Positions 48,719-60,934 of a stretch of 64,000 bases of DNA are shown here, piece after piece; position 1 is the stretch's first letter; each line of letters starts with the position of its first letter. The stretch is from contig NZ_JAHEPS010000002.1 in the NCBI RefSeq assembly GCF_018596335.1, forward strand, positions 434,001 through 498,000, in the 5' to 3' direction. A program made the translations under genes and the position numbers. The stretch comes from Shewanella jiangmenensis (lineage in GTDB: Bacteria > Pseudomonadota > Gammaproteobacteria > Enterobacterales > Shewanellaceae). Under the pieces are notes generated by a model that saw only the letters and a list, made by a program, of their open reading frames with translations, searched no databases and was not told where the DNA came from.

Positions 48719-48900
48719 CCGCCTTCGTCAGCGGCCAAGGCGGCCTGGCCTAAGGCATCGGCCGCTGTTAATTTCCGGCATCATTTGCGCTTAACAAAGG
48801 GCAGAGATGCTGCACCGCTGCACGCATTAGCAACGCTTGATTAAATTCACCCGCCTCTCTGGCAAAGGGGCAGTTTCTTGCGTATAACTGGCGCCAGAAT

Positions 48901-48935
48901 GGCCTTAGCGCTGACTAAGCGCAGGCCGTGTTTTT
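48901..48935 (+). terminator. Terminator-like hairpin in a gene-free interval
   Basis: GGCCT (48901-48905) pairs with AGGCC (48923-48927), with inner GCGCT/AGCGC, then GTGTTTTT. It lies about 180 bases past the channel gene and 100 before the GTPase gene. A second, weak GCCC/GGGC-TTTTT lies near 49008-49024. The gap 48719-49037 holds no gene that I can see; a small RNA is possible. Confidence 0.4.
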
Positions 48936-49037
48936 ATGATGTGATCCCAGGCTGTGACTCGGCGCTAATGCCAGACTGCCATTAACATCAGCTATCACCA
49001 AACCTCGCCCCGTCAGGGCTTTTTGCCGTGAGCCGCC

Positions 49038-50468
49038 ATGCCAGATAAGCACACTTCCTCCAAAGACCAGTCAGTAAAGCTCAAGCAGACTGCAATCAAG
49101 CAGTCGGCTAAGCTCAAGCAGTCAGCCAAGCCCAATCAGCCCGAGGCGATTGAGCCTGTTTCGACCCGCGCCTTGCTGATTTCCATTCGCACCCCAAGCA
49201 TCAGCGCGAGGGAAGTCGAGAGCTCGCTCGCCGAGCTTGCGCGGCTGGTGAGCACACTTGGCTTTACTGTGCACGCCACCGACACCCAGCGGCAACAGTC
49301 GACCAAGCGCCTGTCGGTGCTTGGCAGTGGCAAGCTTGAGCAGTTGGCGCGAATGACCGGCGAGCTGGATGAGGCCGATGACTCGCTCTCCAATGTGGAT
49401 GAAGCCGGACTCGAAGCCTTTTTGACATCAAGCCGCAACCCGCAGGCCAATGTGGTGGTGTTCGACTGTGATTTAAGCCCGATGCAGCTCAGTAATCTTG
49501 AAGATGAGCTGGGAGTAAAGGTGTTTGACCGCACCGGCATCATCATTGAGATTTTCAGCCGCCACGCCAGCAGCAAAACGGCAAAGCTGCAGGTGGAGCT
49601 GGCCCGGCTTAACTATTTAACCCCGAGGGTGCGGCGCGAGCATGCGGGCGACCGGCAGCGCACCGGCGGGCGCAGTGTTGCCGAAAGCGCGCTGGAACTT
49701 GAGCGCCGTGCCATCCGCGACAAACAGGCGGAGCTAAGGCGTGACCTCAAAAAGGTGCAGGAGGTGATGCAGGAGCAAAAAAGCAGCCGCATGGATACGC
49801 CGACCGCCGCTTTGGTGGGCTACACCAACGCCGGCAAGTCATCGCTGATGCGCTCGCTCACCGGCTCCGACGTGCTGGTGGAAAATAAGCTGTTTGCCAC
49901 CCTGGACACCACAGTGCGGGCACTGATGCCCCATACCCAGCCGCGGATTTTAGTCTCAGACACGGTCGGCTTTATCAATAAGCTGCCCCACGATTTGGTG
50001 CCGGCATTTCACTCCACCCTCGAAGAAGCCAAGGATGCCAGCGTGCTGCTTTATGTGGTGGATGCAAGTGATGCGGATTTTCGCACTCAGCTTGAGGTGG
50101 TGCGCGCGGTGCTCACCCAAATCCATCTGGGTGGAAAGGATAAGCTGCTGCTACTTAACAAGGTTGATTGCCTGAGCGATGAGGCTCGGGCTGAACTGAT
50201 GCAGGAATTCCCGGATGCGATGCAAATCAGCGCCTTAAACAGTGCCGATGTGGCGCGGGTGCATCAGGCGATAGTCGATGCCATTGCAAATCAAATGCTC
50301 GCGGCCTGTTTTAACATTCCCTATGCGGCGAGCGCGCTGATGGGGGATATTCACAGCCGGATGCAGGTGATTGATGAGGAATATCATGAATCCGGGATCC
50401 GCATTACCCTGCGTGCCCGCAGCGCCGATTTGGACCGACTGAATAAACGGCTGCTCACCGGCTTTTGA
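49038..50468 (+). CDS. HflX-type GTPase
   Basis: 476 residues. An N-terminal Lys/Gln-rich leader with repeated LKQSAK blocks precedes the HflX N-domain (STKRLSVLGSGKLEQLA; TPRVRREHAGDRQRTGG) and the G domain with G1 GYTNAGKSS, G3 DTVGFI and G4 NKVD. HflX binds ribosomes and splits stalled ones. The usual copy lies next to hfq; this one stands alone and is longer than E. coli HflX (426), so it may be a second paralogue. Confidence 0.85.
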   Translation: MPDKHTSSKDQSVKLKQTAIKQSAKLKQSAKPNQPEAIEPVSTRALLISIRTPSISAREVESSLAELARLVSTLGFTVHATDTQRQQSTKRLSVLGSGKLEQLARMTGELDEADDSLSNVDEAGLEAFLTSSRNPQANVVVFDCDLSPMQLSNLEDELGVKVFDRTGIIIEIFSRHASSKTAKLQVELARLNYLTPRVRREHAGDRQRTGGRSVAESALELERRAIRDKQAELRRDLKKVQEVMQEQKSSRMDTPTAALVGYTNAGKSSLMRSLTGSDVLVENKLFATLDTTVRALMPHTQPRILVSDTVGFINKLPHDLVPAFHSTLEEAKDASVLLYVVDASDADFRTQLEVVRAVLTQIHLGGKDKLLLLNKVDCLSDEARAELMQEFPDAMQISALNSADVARVHQAIVDAIANQMLAACFNIPYAASALMGDIHSRMQVIDEEYHESGIRITLRARSADLDRLNKRLLTGF

Positions 50469-50501
50469 TTGGTATCAAAAATCGAGTGCTAAAAACAACA
50501 A

Positions 50502-50531
50502 AGGCAGCCTCAACTGCCCTTACTTTTTCTA
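50502..50531. terminator. Weak bidirectional terminator
   Basis: AAGGCAG and CTGCCCTT pair with one bulge around CCTCAA, with T-rich sequence after it (ACTTTTTC) and A-rich sequence before it, between converging genes. Confidence 0.5.
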
Positions 50532-50546
50532 TTGAAATCTATGGCC

Positions 50547-51950
50547 TTACTTCATCAGCCAGGCGCGGTACGACTTGCCTTTGATGCGGCCGGAGGTGAT
50601 TTTACCCAGTGCCTTTTTGGCAACCTTACGGTTAACCGCCACATAGGCGCGGTAGTCGGTCACTAAAATCTTACCCACCTCGGCGCCTTCGATGCCATTA
50701 TCGCCGGTGAGGGCGCCCAGAATATCGCCGGGGCGCAGCTTATCTTTTTTACCGCCATCGATTTGCAGGGTGATCATGGTTGGCGCCTTGGGCGTTTTAC
50801 CCAAGAGGCTCGATGATGGCAGCGGCTCGCTCTCGATTTCGCGCTCAAGATACTCTTCCAGCAGCGCTATCCGGTAGCCGTCTTTGTCGTTAAAGAAGGT
50901 GAACGCCGCGCCCTTGCTGCCGGCACGGCCGGTGCGGCCAATGCGGTGAATGTGCACTTCGGTGTCGTGGGCCACGTGGTAGTTGAATACCGCATCGAGG
51001 GCATCGATATCCAAACCGCGTGCGGCTACGTCGGTGGCGACCAGTACGTTGGCGCTCTTGTTGGCAAATTGCAGCAGGGTTTCATCGCGGTCGCGCTGTT
51101 CCAAATCACCGTGCAGTGCCAGCACGCTAAAGCCCATGGCGCTCAAATCATCCGCCACCTTTTGGGTTTCGCGTTTGGTGTTACAAAACACCACGGCGCT
51201 TTCGGGGTTGTGCTCAAGCAGCAGCAAATGCAGTGCCTGCATCCGCGCGCTGTCGTCATCCAGATGGTAGAAGTGCTGCTCTATGGTGCTTTTTTCGTGG
51301 GTAACGGCCACTTTCACCATCACAGGCTTATACATAACCTGCTGCGCAATAGACTGAATTTGCTCGGGGAAAGTCGCGCTGAACAGCAGGGTTTGGCGCT
51401 CGCGCGGCGCGTTTGCAATAATCGCATCCAGCTGCGGCTGAAAGCCCATTTCCAGCATGCGGTCGGCTTCATCGAGCACCAGCATATTAAGGTTGCTCAA
51501 ATCCAGACGGCCGCGCTCCAGATGGTCCACAATCCGACCCGGTGTCCCCACAATGATGTGAGCGCCATGCTCAAGTGAGCCCACCTGCGGCCCCATGGGC
51601 ACGCCGCCGCAAAGGGTAAGCACCTTCACGTTGTGGATGCCACGGGCGAGGGTGCGGATTTCCTGGGCGACCTGATCGGCAAGCTCGCGGGTTGGGCACA
51701 GTACCAGGGTTTGAATGCGAAACCGCTTCACATCCAGCTTGTTCAGCAGCCCGAGCCCAAAGGCAGCGGTTTTGCCTGAGCCGGTTTTGCCCTGACCAAT
51801 CACATCCTCACCCGCCAGAATGGCCGGCAGACTTTGGGCCTGAATGGGCGTCATCTCGTGGTAGCCCATGGAGGACAGGTTCTCAAGCAGTTCGGGTTTA
51901 AGCTTAAGGGTGGAGAAAGCCAGTGACGGCTGGAGATCTGAATTGCTCAA
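50547..51950 (-). CDS. dbpA: DEAD-box RNA helicase DbpA
   Basis: 467 residues from a TTG at 51950, with AGGA about 9 bases upstream; a longer frame to 52031 also starts only with TTG. The Q motif GYHEMTPIQAQSLP, motif I GQGKTGSGKT, DEAD box VLDEADRML, SAT motif LLFSATFPE and motif VI HRIGRTGRAG are present. The C-terminal DbpA RNA-binding domain (about 390-467, ending GRIKGKSYRAWLMK) binds 23S rRNA hairpin 92. It acts in large-subunit assembly. Confidence 0.93.
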   Translation of the reverse strand: MSNSDLQPSLAFSTLKLKPELLENLSSMGYHEMTPIQAQSLPAILAGEDVIGQGKTGSGKTAAFGLGLLNKLDVKRFRIQTLVLCPTRELADQVAQEIRTLARGIHNVKVLTLCGGVPMGPQVGSLEHGAHIIVGTPGRIVDHLERGRLDLSNLNMLVLDEADRMLEMGFQPQLDAIIANAPRERQTLLFSATFPEQIQSIAQQVMYKPVMVKVAVTHEKSTIEQHFYHLDDDSARMQALHLLLLEHNPESAVVFCNTKRETQKVADDLSAMGFSVLALHGDLEQRDRDETLLQFANKSANVLVATDVAARGLDIDALDAVFNYHVAHDTEVHIHRIGRTGRAGSKGAAFTFFNDKDGYRIALLEEYLEREIESEPLPSSSLLGKTPKAPTMITLQIDGGKKDKLRPGDILGALTGDNGIEGAEVGKILVTDYRAYVAVNRKVAKKALGKITSGRIKGKSYRAWLMK

Positions 51951-52349
51951 GGATTGTGTCCTGTGGTGGCTAACCGGGCGTTGGCACGGCTGATGAAAGC
52001 TATGGAAATAGCGGTTACTGCAATGATTCAACTGAATCGGTTGTTACTGTGTCGTCTTGCGACTCGCCCCGGAATTATATCTGCTTTTGGCCGGTCTGAC
52101 TCTAAACCTGTGTGCTTAGCCTGTGTCAGCAGCCAATGTGCTTAATCGGGTTGGGCATGTCGGCCCAGAGCGAGGCTATTGTAGCAATAATGCGGGCTGA
52201 TTTCCTTACACCAGGAATTTGCCGCCAGAAGCGGGCTAACATCAAAGACATGGCCGATGCCATTGTCATTATGCTTATCGCCAGATGTCGTCATCTTCAA
52301 AAGGTGAAAGCGTCAATAACCAGTAAATCCACTTCAGCAGAAAGGCCGA
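51951..52349. other. Divergent gap between dbpA and the DMT exporter
   Basis: About 400 bases. Apart from a small TATTG/CAATA hairpin near 52180, I see no gene, RNA or clear operator. Confidence 0.5.
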
Positions 52350-53321
52350 ATGAACAAAAAGCCAGAGATTGCATCAACCCAGGATAACAGTCGGCTGTGG
52401 CTGCTCACGGCGCTGACCATGCTTGCCTTTGCGGCCAACTCGCTCCTTTGCCGTGAGGCGCTGGTGTCCGGCAGTATCGATGCCGCGAGCTTTACCCTGG
52501 TGCGGATGGTGAGCGGCGCCCTGGTACTTATGATGCTTGCTTTTCTGCAATCAAGAACCGCTCCGGTGCCAGAACCAAAGCCAGATCCGAAGCAAGAGCC
52601 GAGGCCGGTGCGGCTTACCGGCAACTGGCGATCGGCGCTGGCGCTGCTGGGATACGCAGCCGCCTTTTCATTTGCCTATCACAGCCTCACTGCGGCCACC
52701 GGCGCCTTGCTGCTGTTTGGGGCGGTGCAGGCCACCATGATTGGCTATGGCCTTTGGTCAGGTGAGCGGCCAAATCGGTTGCAGCTGTTTGGAATGTTAC
52801 TGGCCCTGCTCGGCTTGGGCTGGTTTTTACTGCCGGGGGTTGCAGCGCCCGACAGCGTCGGCGCCTTATTAATGCTGCTGGCAGGCGTTTGCTGGGGAGT
52901 TTATTCGTTACTCGGGCGCGGCGCTGCATCGCCACTTTCCGCCACTGCCGGTAACTTTGTCCGCAGCGTCCCCCTGGCATTGCTGCTGTATGGGGTGATA
53001 GCCGCCGTGGGCATTGATTCTCACGGAGAAATCGCAGGACAGGGAGGCGGGGGAGAGATTTTCAGCGTTTCCGCCATTGGCGTGCTGTACGGCATTGGCT
53101 CAGGCGCTATCGCATCCGGGCTCGGTTACGCACTCTGGTATGCGGTATTGCCGCGCATAGAAGCCACAACCGCTGCAACCGTGCAGCTCAGCGTACCCAT
53201 CATAGCCGCATTTGGCGGCCTGTTACTGCTTGGCGAACCACTTAGCCTCAGACTCATTCTCTGCTCCACCGCCGTCCTCGGCGGCATTGCACTCGCGGTA
53301 CTCAACCGCCCGGGGAAATAG
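52350..53321 (+). CDS. DMT-superfamily (EamA) transporter
   Basis: 323 residues with ten predicted helices in two EamA repeats: LTMLAFAANSLLCREALVSG and AAAFSFAYHSLTAATGALLL in the first, LLMLLAGVCWGVYSLLGRGA and SVPIIAAFGGLLLLGEPLSL in the second. A Pro/Glu/Lys linker (about 70-85) separates helices 2 and 3. Likely a metabolite exporter of unknown substrate. Confidence 0.88.
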   Translation: MNKKPEIASTQDNSRLWLLTALTMLAFAANSLLCREALVSGSIDAASFTLVRMVSGALVLMMLAFLQSRTAPVPEPKPDPKQEPRPVRLTGNWRSALALLGYAAAFSFAYHSLTAATGALLLFGAVQATMIGYGLWSGERPNRLQLFGMLLALLGLGWFLLPGVAAPDSVGALLMLLAGVCWGVYSLLGRGAASPLSATAGNFVRSVPLALLLYGVIAAVGIDSHGEIAGQGGGGEIFSVSAIGVLYGIGSGAIASGLGYALWYAVLPRIEATTAATVQLSVPIIAAFGGLLLLGEPLSLRLILCSTAVLGGIALAVLNRPGK

Positions 53322-53775
53322 CCTGCCTGCAGAAGCTCTAGTTGGGGGTTATACCTGTCTTGTCCTTTTTTGGGACGCCAGCTTTTATGCACTGTGCACG
53401 GTCAAGCTCATCCTTTCGGTTTAAACATCTGGTCAGAGCAACATCATTTAAGTCAGTCATCATCAAAAGCGCAGGGAAAGTTATAGGCAAGGCGTGCATC
53501 AGATGACTATTCGAGAGCTAAAGCGCCTTGCGTCCAGCGTATCGTCCAAGTCAGTCCTCGCTTTTGAGGCCTTAAATCACATCAAAAATAAGAGCTGCCA
53601 GTTCTGTTTTTGCGTTAACAATAAGCCAATTATTTAGCAAGAAGCGATAAAAAACTGCGGTTTTCGTCCCTTGGCTTGGTTTATGCATCAACGAAAGTGT
53701 GTCTCCCAATGGCCAAATTTTTGGCAAAGGGGCCAACCAACGGAATGGTTTGACTATGATAAGGAGGTTTAGACC
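53322..53775. other. AT-richer gap upstream of the GSCFA gene
   Basis: About 450 bases, visibly less GC-rich than the surroundings. It contains the palindrome GCCAAATTTTTGGC (53712-53725). No gene, RNA or integrase is visible. Confidence 0.5.
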
Positions 53776-55491
53776 ATGGCACTTGAACTACCCTATGATC
53801 CTTCCCGTGATGAAATTTTTTGGCGAACGGCTGTTGCCAACATTCATACAGGAATTGATAACTTCAACATGCTCACGTCAAAGTTCGACATTGAGTCTCA
53901 CCATCGGATTTCATCTGCAGGTTCCTGTTTTGCTCAGCATATAGGTAATTGGTTGACGCAAAATAACTACTCTTACAATAGAAGCCAGCTGAATCGTGAT
54001 GAAGTTTCTAGCTTTGCCTTTGGTAATATCTACACGCCCCGTTCTTTACTTCAGTGGTTTGTTTGTTCCGATGATGAATTATCGGAGCACAGCGTGTACT
54101 TTGAGGAGGAGTCCGGCCGTTACTATGACTTATTATTACCAAGAGCAGCTGAAGCGGGCTATCAGTCGCGGGAAGAGTTACTGGCGTACAGGGTGTTGGT
54201 GATGGAGGAAACCCGCGCTCAGCTGGCTCAAAGTGAATGTTTTATTTTTACTCTTGGGCTGATTGAGACCTGGAACGATAGCAAAGGCCTTTGCTATCCA
54301 AGTTGCCCAGGGGTGAAATTGGGTGTGTATGATTCTGAAAAATACAAACTGAAAGTATTTAATTATCAGGAAATATTTTCTGATCTTAGTGAGCTGTTTA
54401 AGCAAATCAAAGTTGTAAACCCGTCGATACGTTTTGTGCTGACTGTATCTCCCGTTCCTTTGACTGCTACCGCCACGGATGCTCACGTGTTGGTTGCCAA
54501 CAGCTACTCCAAATCTGTCCTGCGGGCTGTTGCAGGTGCATTCTGCCAAGAGCGGGAGGATGTCAGCTACTTTCCCTCTTTTGAACTCATTACTACCCCC
54601 TTGCCGGAAGATTTTCGCTATCTGGAAAATCGGCGCACAGTATCTGAGAAAGGCGTTAGTTATGTGATGCGGCATTGGGCCAAGTCGTTAAATGGTAAGC
54701 GAACACCAGAAGTAAGCAGCATTGAAGCTGTCTGTGATGATGAAATGCTAGACGCTATTAAGAAGGCCCACTCAAGTGAGGTGGGTGCGCAGCTAACTTT
54801 GATAGGCGATAGCCATTTTGGCAAGTTGGCCAAGTCTTTTGAGCGGCTTGGACAGCCCTGCTGTGGTGGCATGGTGATGAACGGTTCAGGATTCGCACAA
54901 CACAAGTTTTCCTTGACCACGGACAATGACATCATGGTGCCGCTTGAAAGTGCAGAGTCCCGGCGTTTGTGGCTACGCATAGTCAATAACCTCGACAGCC
55001 TATGCTCGGCTCAACGTCAGTCGGAATCTTGGGTATTGACCAATATTGGACTGCAAACTCATCAGACAGTATCCATGTTTGTGCGGTGGATGAAAGCTGA
55101 GCGTCCAGACAGGTTGAACCGAATTGGCATGGAAGACTATGTGGAGTTCTTTAATGCAAATATGCGGGATCAAATGACCATAGTATTTCGTTTGAAAGAG
55201 TTTGGGTTCAGGGTCATGGTGATTTCCGACACTCCATTCTGGCAATACTTTGAAGAGTCCAAAGAAATGGCACCATTAGTGATGGCTTACATGGATGCGA
55301 TAGAATATGTTTGGCAGCAGATGGGGGTTGAGTTTTTTCACGCGGCACGCATTTTTAATGAAGAGATAAGCGATCCAATGTCTTACGCTTCGACTTTGGT
55401 TTATTCAGACGGTAGTCGGGATTACTTCCATGGCGGGGACCGTTATTATGATTGGCTCGCCGAGAAGTTATTGCCTTTGCTAAAAGAATAA
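53776..55491 (+). CDS. GSCFA-domain protein with a second SGNH-like domain
   Basis: 571 residues. The family motif GSCFAQHI lies at about residue 49, with GNIYTPRSLLQWF and FTLGLIETWNDSKG typical of GSCFA proteins. The C-terminal half (about 340-570) looks like a second SGNH hydrolase: block I LIGDSHFG and a late D-x-x-H region DYFHGGDRYYDWL. GSCFA proteins are related to SGNH esterases, often near surface-polysaccharide genes, but are uncharacterised. There is no signal peptide. AAGGAGG lies 8 bases before the ATG. Codon use is more AT-rich than in neighbours, suggesting transfer. Confidence 0.82.
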   Translation: MALELPYDPSRDEIFWRTAVANIHTGIDNFNMLTSKFDIESHHRISSAGSCFAQHIGNWLTQNNYSYNRSQLNRDEVSSFAFGNIYTPRSLLQWFVCSDDELSEHSVYFEEESGRYYDLLLPRAAEAGYQSREELLAYRVLVMEETRAQLAQSECFIFTLGLIETWNDSKGLCYPSCPGVKLGVYDSEKYKLKVFNYQEIFSDLSELFKQIKVVNPSIRFVLTVSPVPLTATATDAHVLVANSYSKSVLRAVAGAFCQEREDVSYFPSFELITTPLPEDFRYLENRRTVSEKGVSYVMRHWAKSLNGKRTPEVSSIEAVCDDEMLDAIKKAHSSEVGAQLTLIGDSHFGKLAKSFERLGQPCCGGMVMNGSGFAQHKFSLTTDNDIMVPLESAESRRLWLRIVNNLDSLCSAQRQSESWVLTNIGLQTHQTVSMFVRWMKAERPDRLNRIGMEDYVEFFNANMRDQMTIVFRLKEFGFRVMVISDTPFWQYFEESKEMAPLVMAYMDAIEYVWQQMGVEFFHAARIFNEEISDPMSYASTLVYSDGSRDYFHGGDRYYDWLAEKLLPLLKE

Positions 55492-55800
55492 AAAGCAGGT
55501 GAGGCATAACACGGTTGTGGAAGGTTGCACCAAACACTGGCATATCCCCAGTAGTGACCGCCGACAGCTTGGCGAGTATGGCAACGCCATGGGCTTACGA
55601 GCGAGAGGTAGGGATACCGAACTGGCATTTTTACAGGGATGTAATTTGCTGTCGCCCTGCTTACAGGGATGTACTTGCAGCGTGTCACGGATGGGGATAT
55701 GCGAAGGGCGCACCGCAGGTGATTCGTTTCAACAGAGCTGGCGGCCAGTTTTTAGCCGGTTGGCAATCTACTTATTTGGCAGCAGCGCTCTGGGCTTCGG
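55492..55800. other. Probable degenerate sequence with a 13-bp direct repeat
   Basis: TTACAGGGATGTA occurs at 55631-55643 and 55661-55673, 30 bases apart. A plus-strand frame through the area (for example VGIPNWHFYRDVICCRPAYR) has no good start and looks like a decayed fragment or noise. Confidence 0.4.
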
Positions 55801-55812
55801 CCCAAAAAAATA

Positions 55813-55837
55813 AAAAGCCGCTCAATGCGGCTTTTGT
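55813..55837. terminator. Intrinsic terminator of metH (and opposite side)
   Basis: A 9-bp stem (AAAAGCCGC with GCGGCTTTT), loop TCAAT. On the minus strand it is followed by a long T-rich run, and it lies 40 bases after the metH stop. Confidence 0.85.
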
Positions 55838-55876
55838 TTTTACTTTCAAAGAGTGCTCTCGATCACTCTGGATCAC

Positions 55877-59617
<3,741 letters not shown>

Positions 59618-59804
59618 AAAAACACCTGCAAAGTACGAAGAAGTTATGTCCGGGGCAGATTCTGGCCTGCCTTATTACCACCCATGGCGCGTTGTCGAGC
59701 GATTTGCGGCGTGAAGCCCTAGCTTAGGCCCGGTGCCTGTCAGCTGCAATCGGCACCGCAGTGAGATGAAAAAAAGCGGTAACAATGGCACATAAAATTG
59801 GTTT

Positions 59805-59828
59805 GGACATTTATACGTATAGACGTCC
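59805..59828. promoter_or_regulatory. Tandem met boxes (MetJ operator) for metH
   Basis: Three adjoining 8-mers, GGACATTT, ATACGTAT and AGACGTCC, match the met-box consensus AGACGTCT at 5, 6 and 7 of 8 positions. MetJ binds such tandem boxes with SAM and represses methionine genes. The site lies between metH and the divergent cobC-like gene; metH is the likely target. Confidence 0.7.
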
Positions 59829-59977
59829 ATAATACGCGAAATTCGCCCCCAAGGGCAAGCCGAAAGCCTGAGCTAACGCCTGTGCAAAAGCCTTAGCGAA
59901 AGCCTAATCAAACGCCAGCTTCATCCCGCCCTGTGCAGCTTGCCCTGCAGAGGCGATTATCGGCAGCAGGAGAGACT

Positions 59978-60637
59978 ATGGAGTCCTGTGAAATAGTGTT
60001 TTGGCGCCATGGCGAATGCCTGGACGGCGGCGTGCTGCGGGGCAGAACCGACAGTGCTCCCGACCTGACATCGCTCGATGCCATAGTGAGGTACGCAGCC
60101 GCTCTTGCAAATCCCAGCGCAAACGCCAGCGAGAAAACCAGCGCGAACGCCAGCGCGAAACCAAGCGCAATCGTCAGCTCGCCCTTAAGCCGCTGTCTTG
60201 TGCTTGGCCAGGCTCTCGCCAATCAGGCTGGCTGCCCCCTTAGCGTGGATAACGGCTTTGCCGAGATGGATTTTGGTGATTGGGACGGCAGAAGCCTTGC
60301 CGAGCTTTGGCAAGAGGCGCCGCTTGAAGCCTGGTGGCAAAATCCCTGGGAAATCTCGCCGCCAAACGGCGAAACCATGGCCGCGTTTGAAGCGCGGGTT
60401 GAGAAGGCGCTTAACACTTTACTTAATGAGCATAAGCCGGGTGAGCGCATCTGGGTTGTAACCCACGGCGGCGTTATCCGCGCCCTGATGGCTTATATCC
60501 TTGGCGCCAGGCGTCAAAGTGGCTTTTATAACCGGCTCGATATTCCCTACGGCGCCTGCGTTGGCAGCCGCTGGTATCGAAGCGGTGATGGCTGGCAGGG
60601 ACAACTTGTCTGGCAAAATATGGCGCTTCCGGCCTGA
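59978..60637 (+). CDS. cobC: Histidine-phosphatase of the CobC (alpha-ribazole phosphatase) type
   Basis: 219 residues. The RHG motif is in IVFWRHGECLDGG, the second basic motif in SPLSRCLVLGQAL, the acid in GFAEMDFGDWDG and the second His in VVTHGGVIRAL. The DFGDWDG pattern is usual in CobC. It removes phosphate from the nucleotide loop in cobalamin assembly. A 20-residue low-complexity insert (about 45-65) replaces a short loop. AGGAG lies upstream of the ATG chosen. Context with cobT and cobS supports the call. Confidence 0.85.
   Translation: MESCEIVFWRHGECLDGGVLRGRTDSAPDLTSLDAIVRYAAALANPSANASEKTSANASAKPSAIVSSPLSRCLVLGQALANQAGCPLSVDNGFAEMDFGDWDGRSLAELWQEAPLEAWWQNPWEISPPNGETMAAFEARVEKALNTLLNEHKPGERIWVVTHGGVIRALMAYILGARRQSGFYNRLDIPYGACVGSRWYRSGDGWQGQLVWQNMALPA
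60110..60169. repeat. 12-bp tandem array, five copies, inside cobC
   Basis: Units AATCCCAGCGCA, AACGCCAGCGAG, AAAACCAGCGCG, AACGCCAGCGCG and AAACCAAGCGCA encode a 4-residue period (NPSA, NASE, KTSA, NASA, KPSA). Confidence 0.9.
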
Positions 60638-60687
60638 AGGTTGGATAATTGGCGCTAAACCGGTGTAATTCCGGAACAAAACATCAG

Positions 60688-60821
60688 CAAAGGTGTCTGC
60701 GCCTGGTAAGCGCCGACGTAAAAGGGGAACCGGGAATGCCGCTTGGCCGAGCCCGGACTGTGCCCGCAACTGTGTGAAGTGCTTGGTGGATTAAGCCTTC
60801 GAGTCAGGATACCTGCCTTTG
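60688..60821 (+). promoter_or_regulatory. Cobalamin riboswitch
   Basis: Closing stem CAAAGG (60688-60693) pairs with CCTTTG (60816-60821). Inside are AAAAGGGGAACCGGG, GACTGTGCCCGCAACTGTG and the 3' box GAGTCAGGATACC, all highly conserved in B12 riboswitches. It precedes the btuD-btuC-cobT-cobS genes and should lower their expression when adenosylcobalamin is plentiful. Confidence 0.93.
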
Positions 60822-60841
60822 CCCTCGGTCCAATTACAGTG

Positions 60842-60864
60842 TCCGGACGGGTTATCCGGAGGAG
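60842..60864 (+). promoter_or_regulatory. Hairpin overlapping the ribosome site after the B12 riboswitch
   Basis: TCCGGA (60842-60847) and TCCGGA (60855-60860) can pair, with the right arm running into GGAGGAG, the ribosome site of the next short open frame. This fits translational control, the usual mode for B12 switches in Gram-negatives. It is inference from base pairing. Confidence 0.6.
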
Positions 60865-60868
60865 TCTT

Positions 60869-60934
60869 ATGCCTTTTATCTTTCGCACGCCCACGCCTTG
60901 CCCACGGGATAAGCGTTTGGAGTGCCAGCCTTGA
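60869..60934 (+). CDS. 21-codon leader open frame in the B12 operon
   Basis: ATG with GGAGGAG 4 bases upstream, reading MPFIFRTPTPCPRDKRLECQ-P and stopping at TGA 60932-60934. The next gene can start at GTG 60922 or TTG 60931, the latter overlapping this stop as TTGA. The gene for the ATPase lacks another strong ribosome site, so ribosomes finishing this frame may restart there. Confidence 0.5.
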   Translation: MPFIFRTPTPCPRDKRLECQP

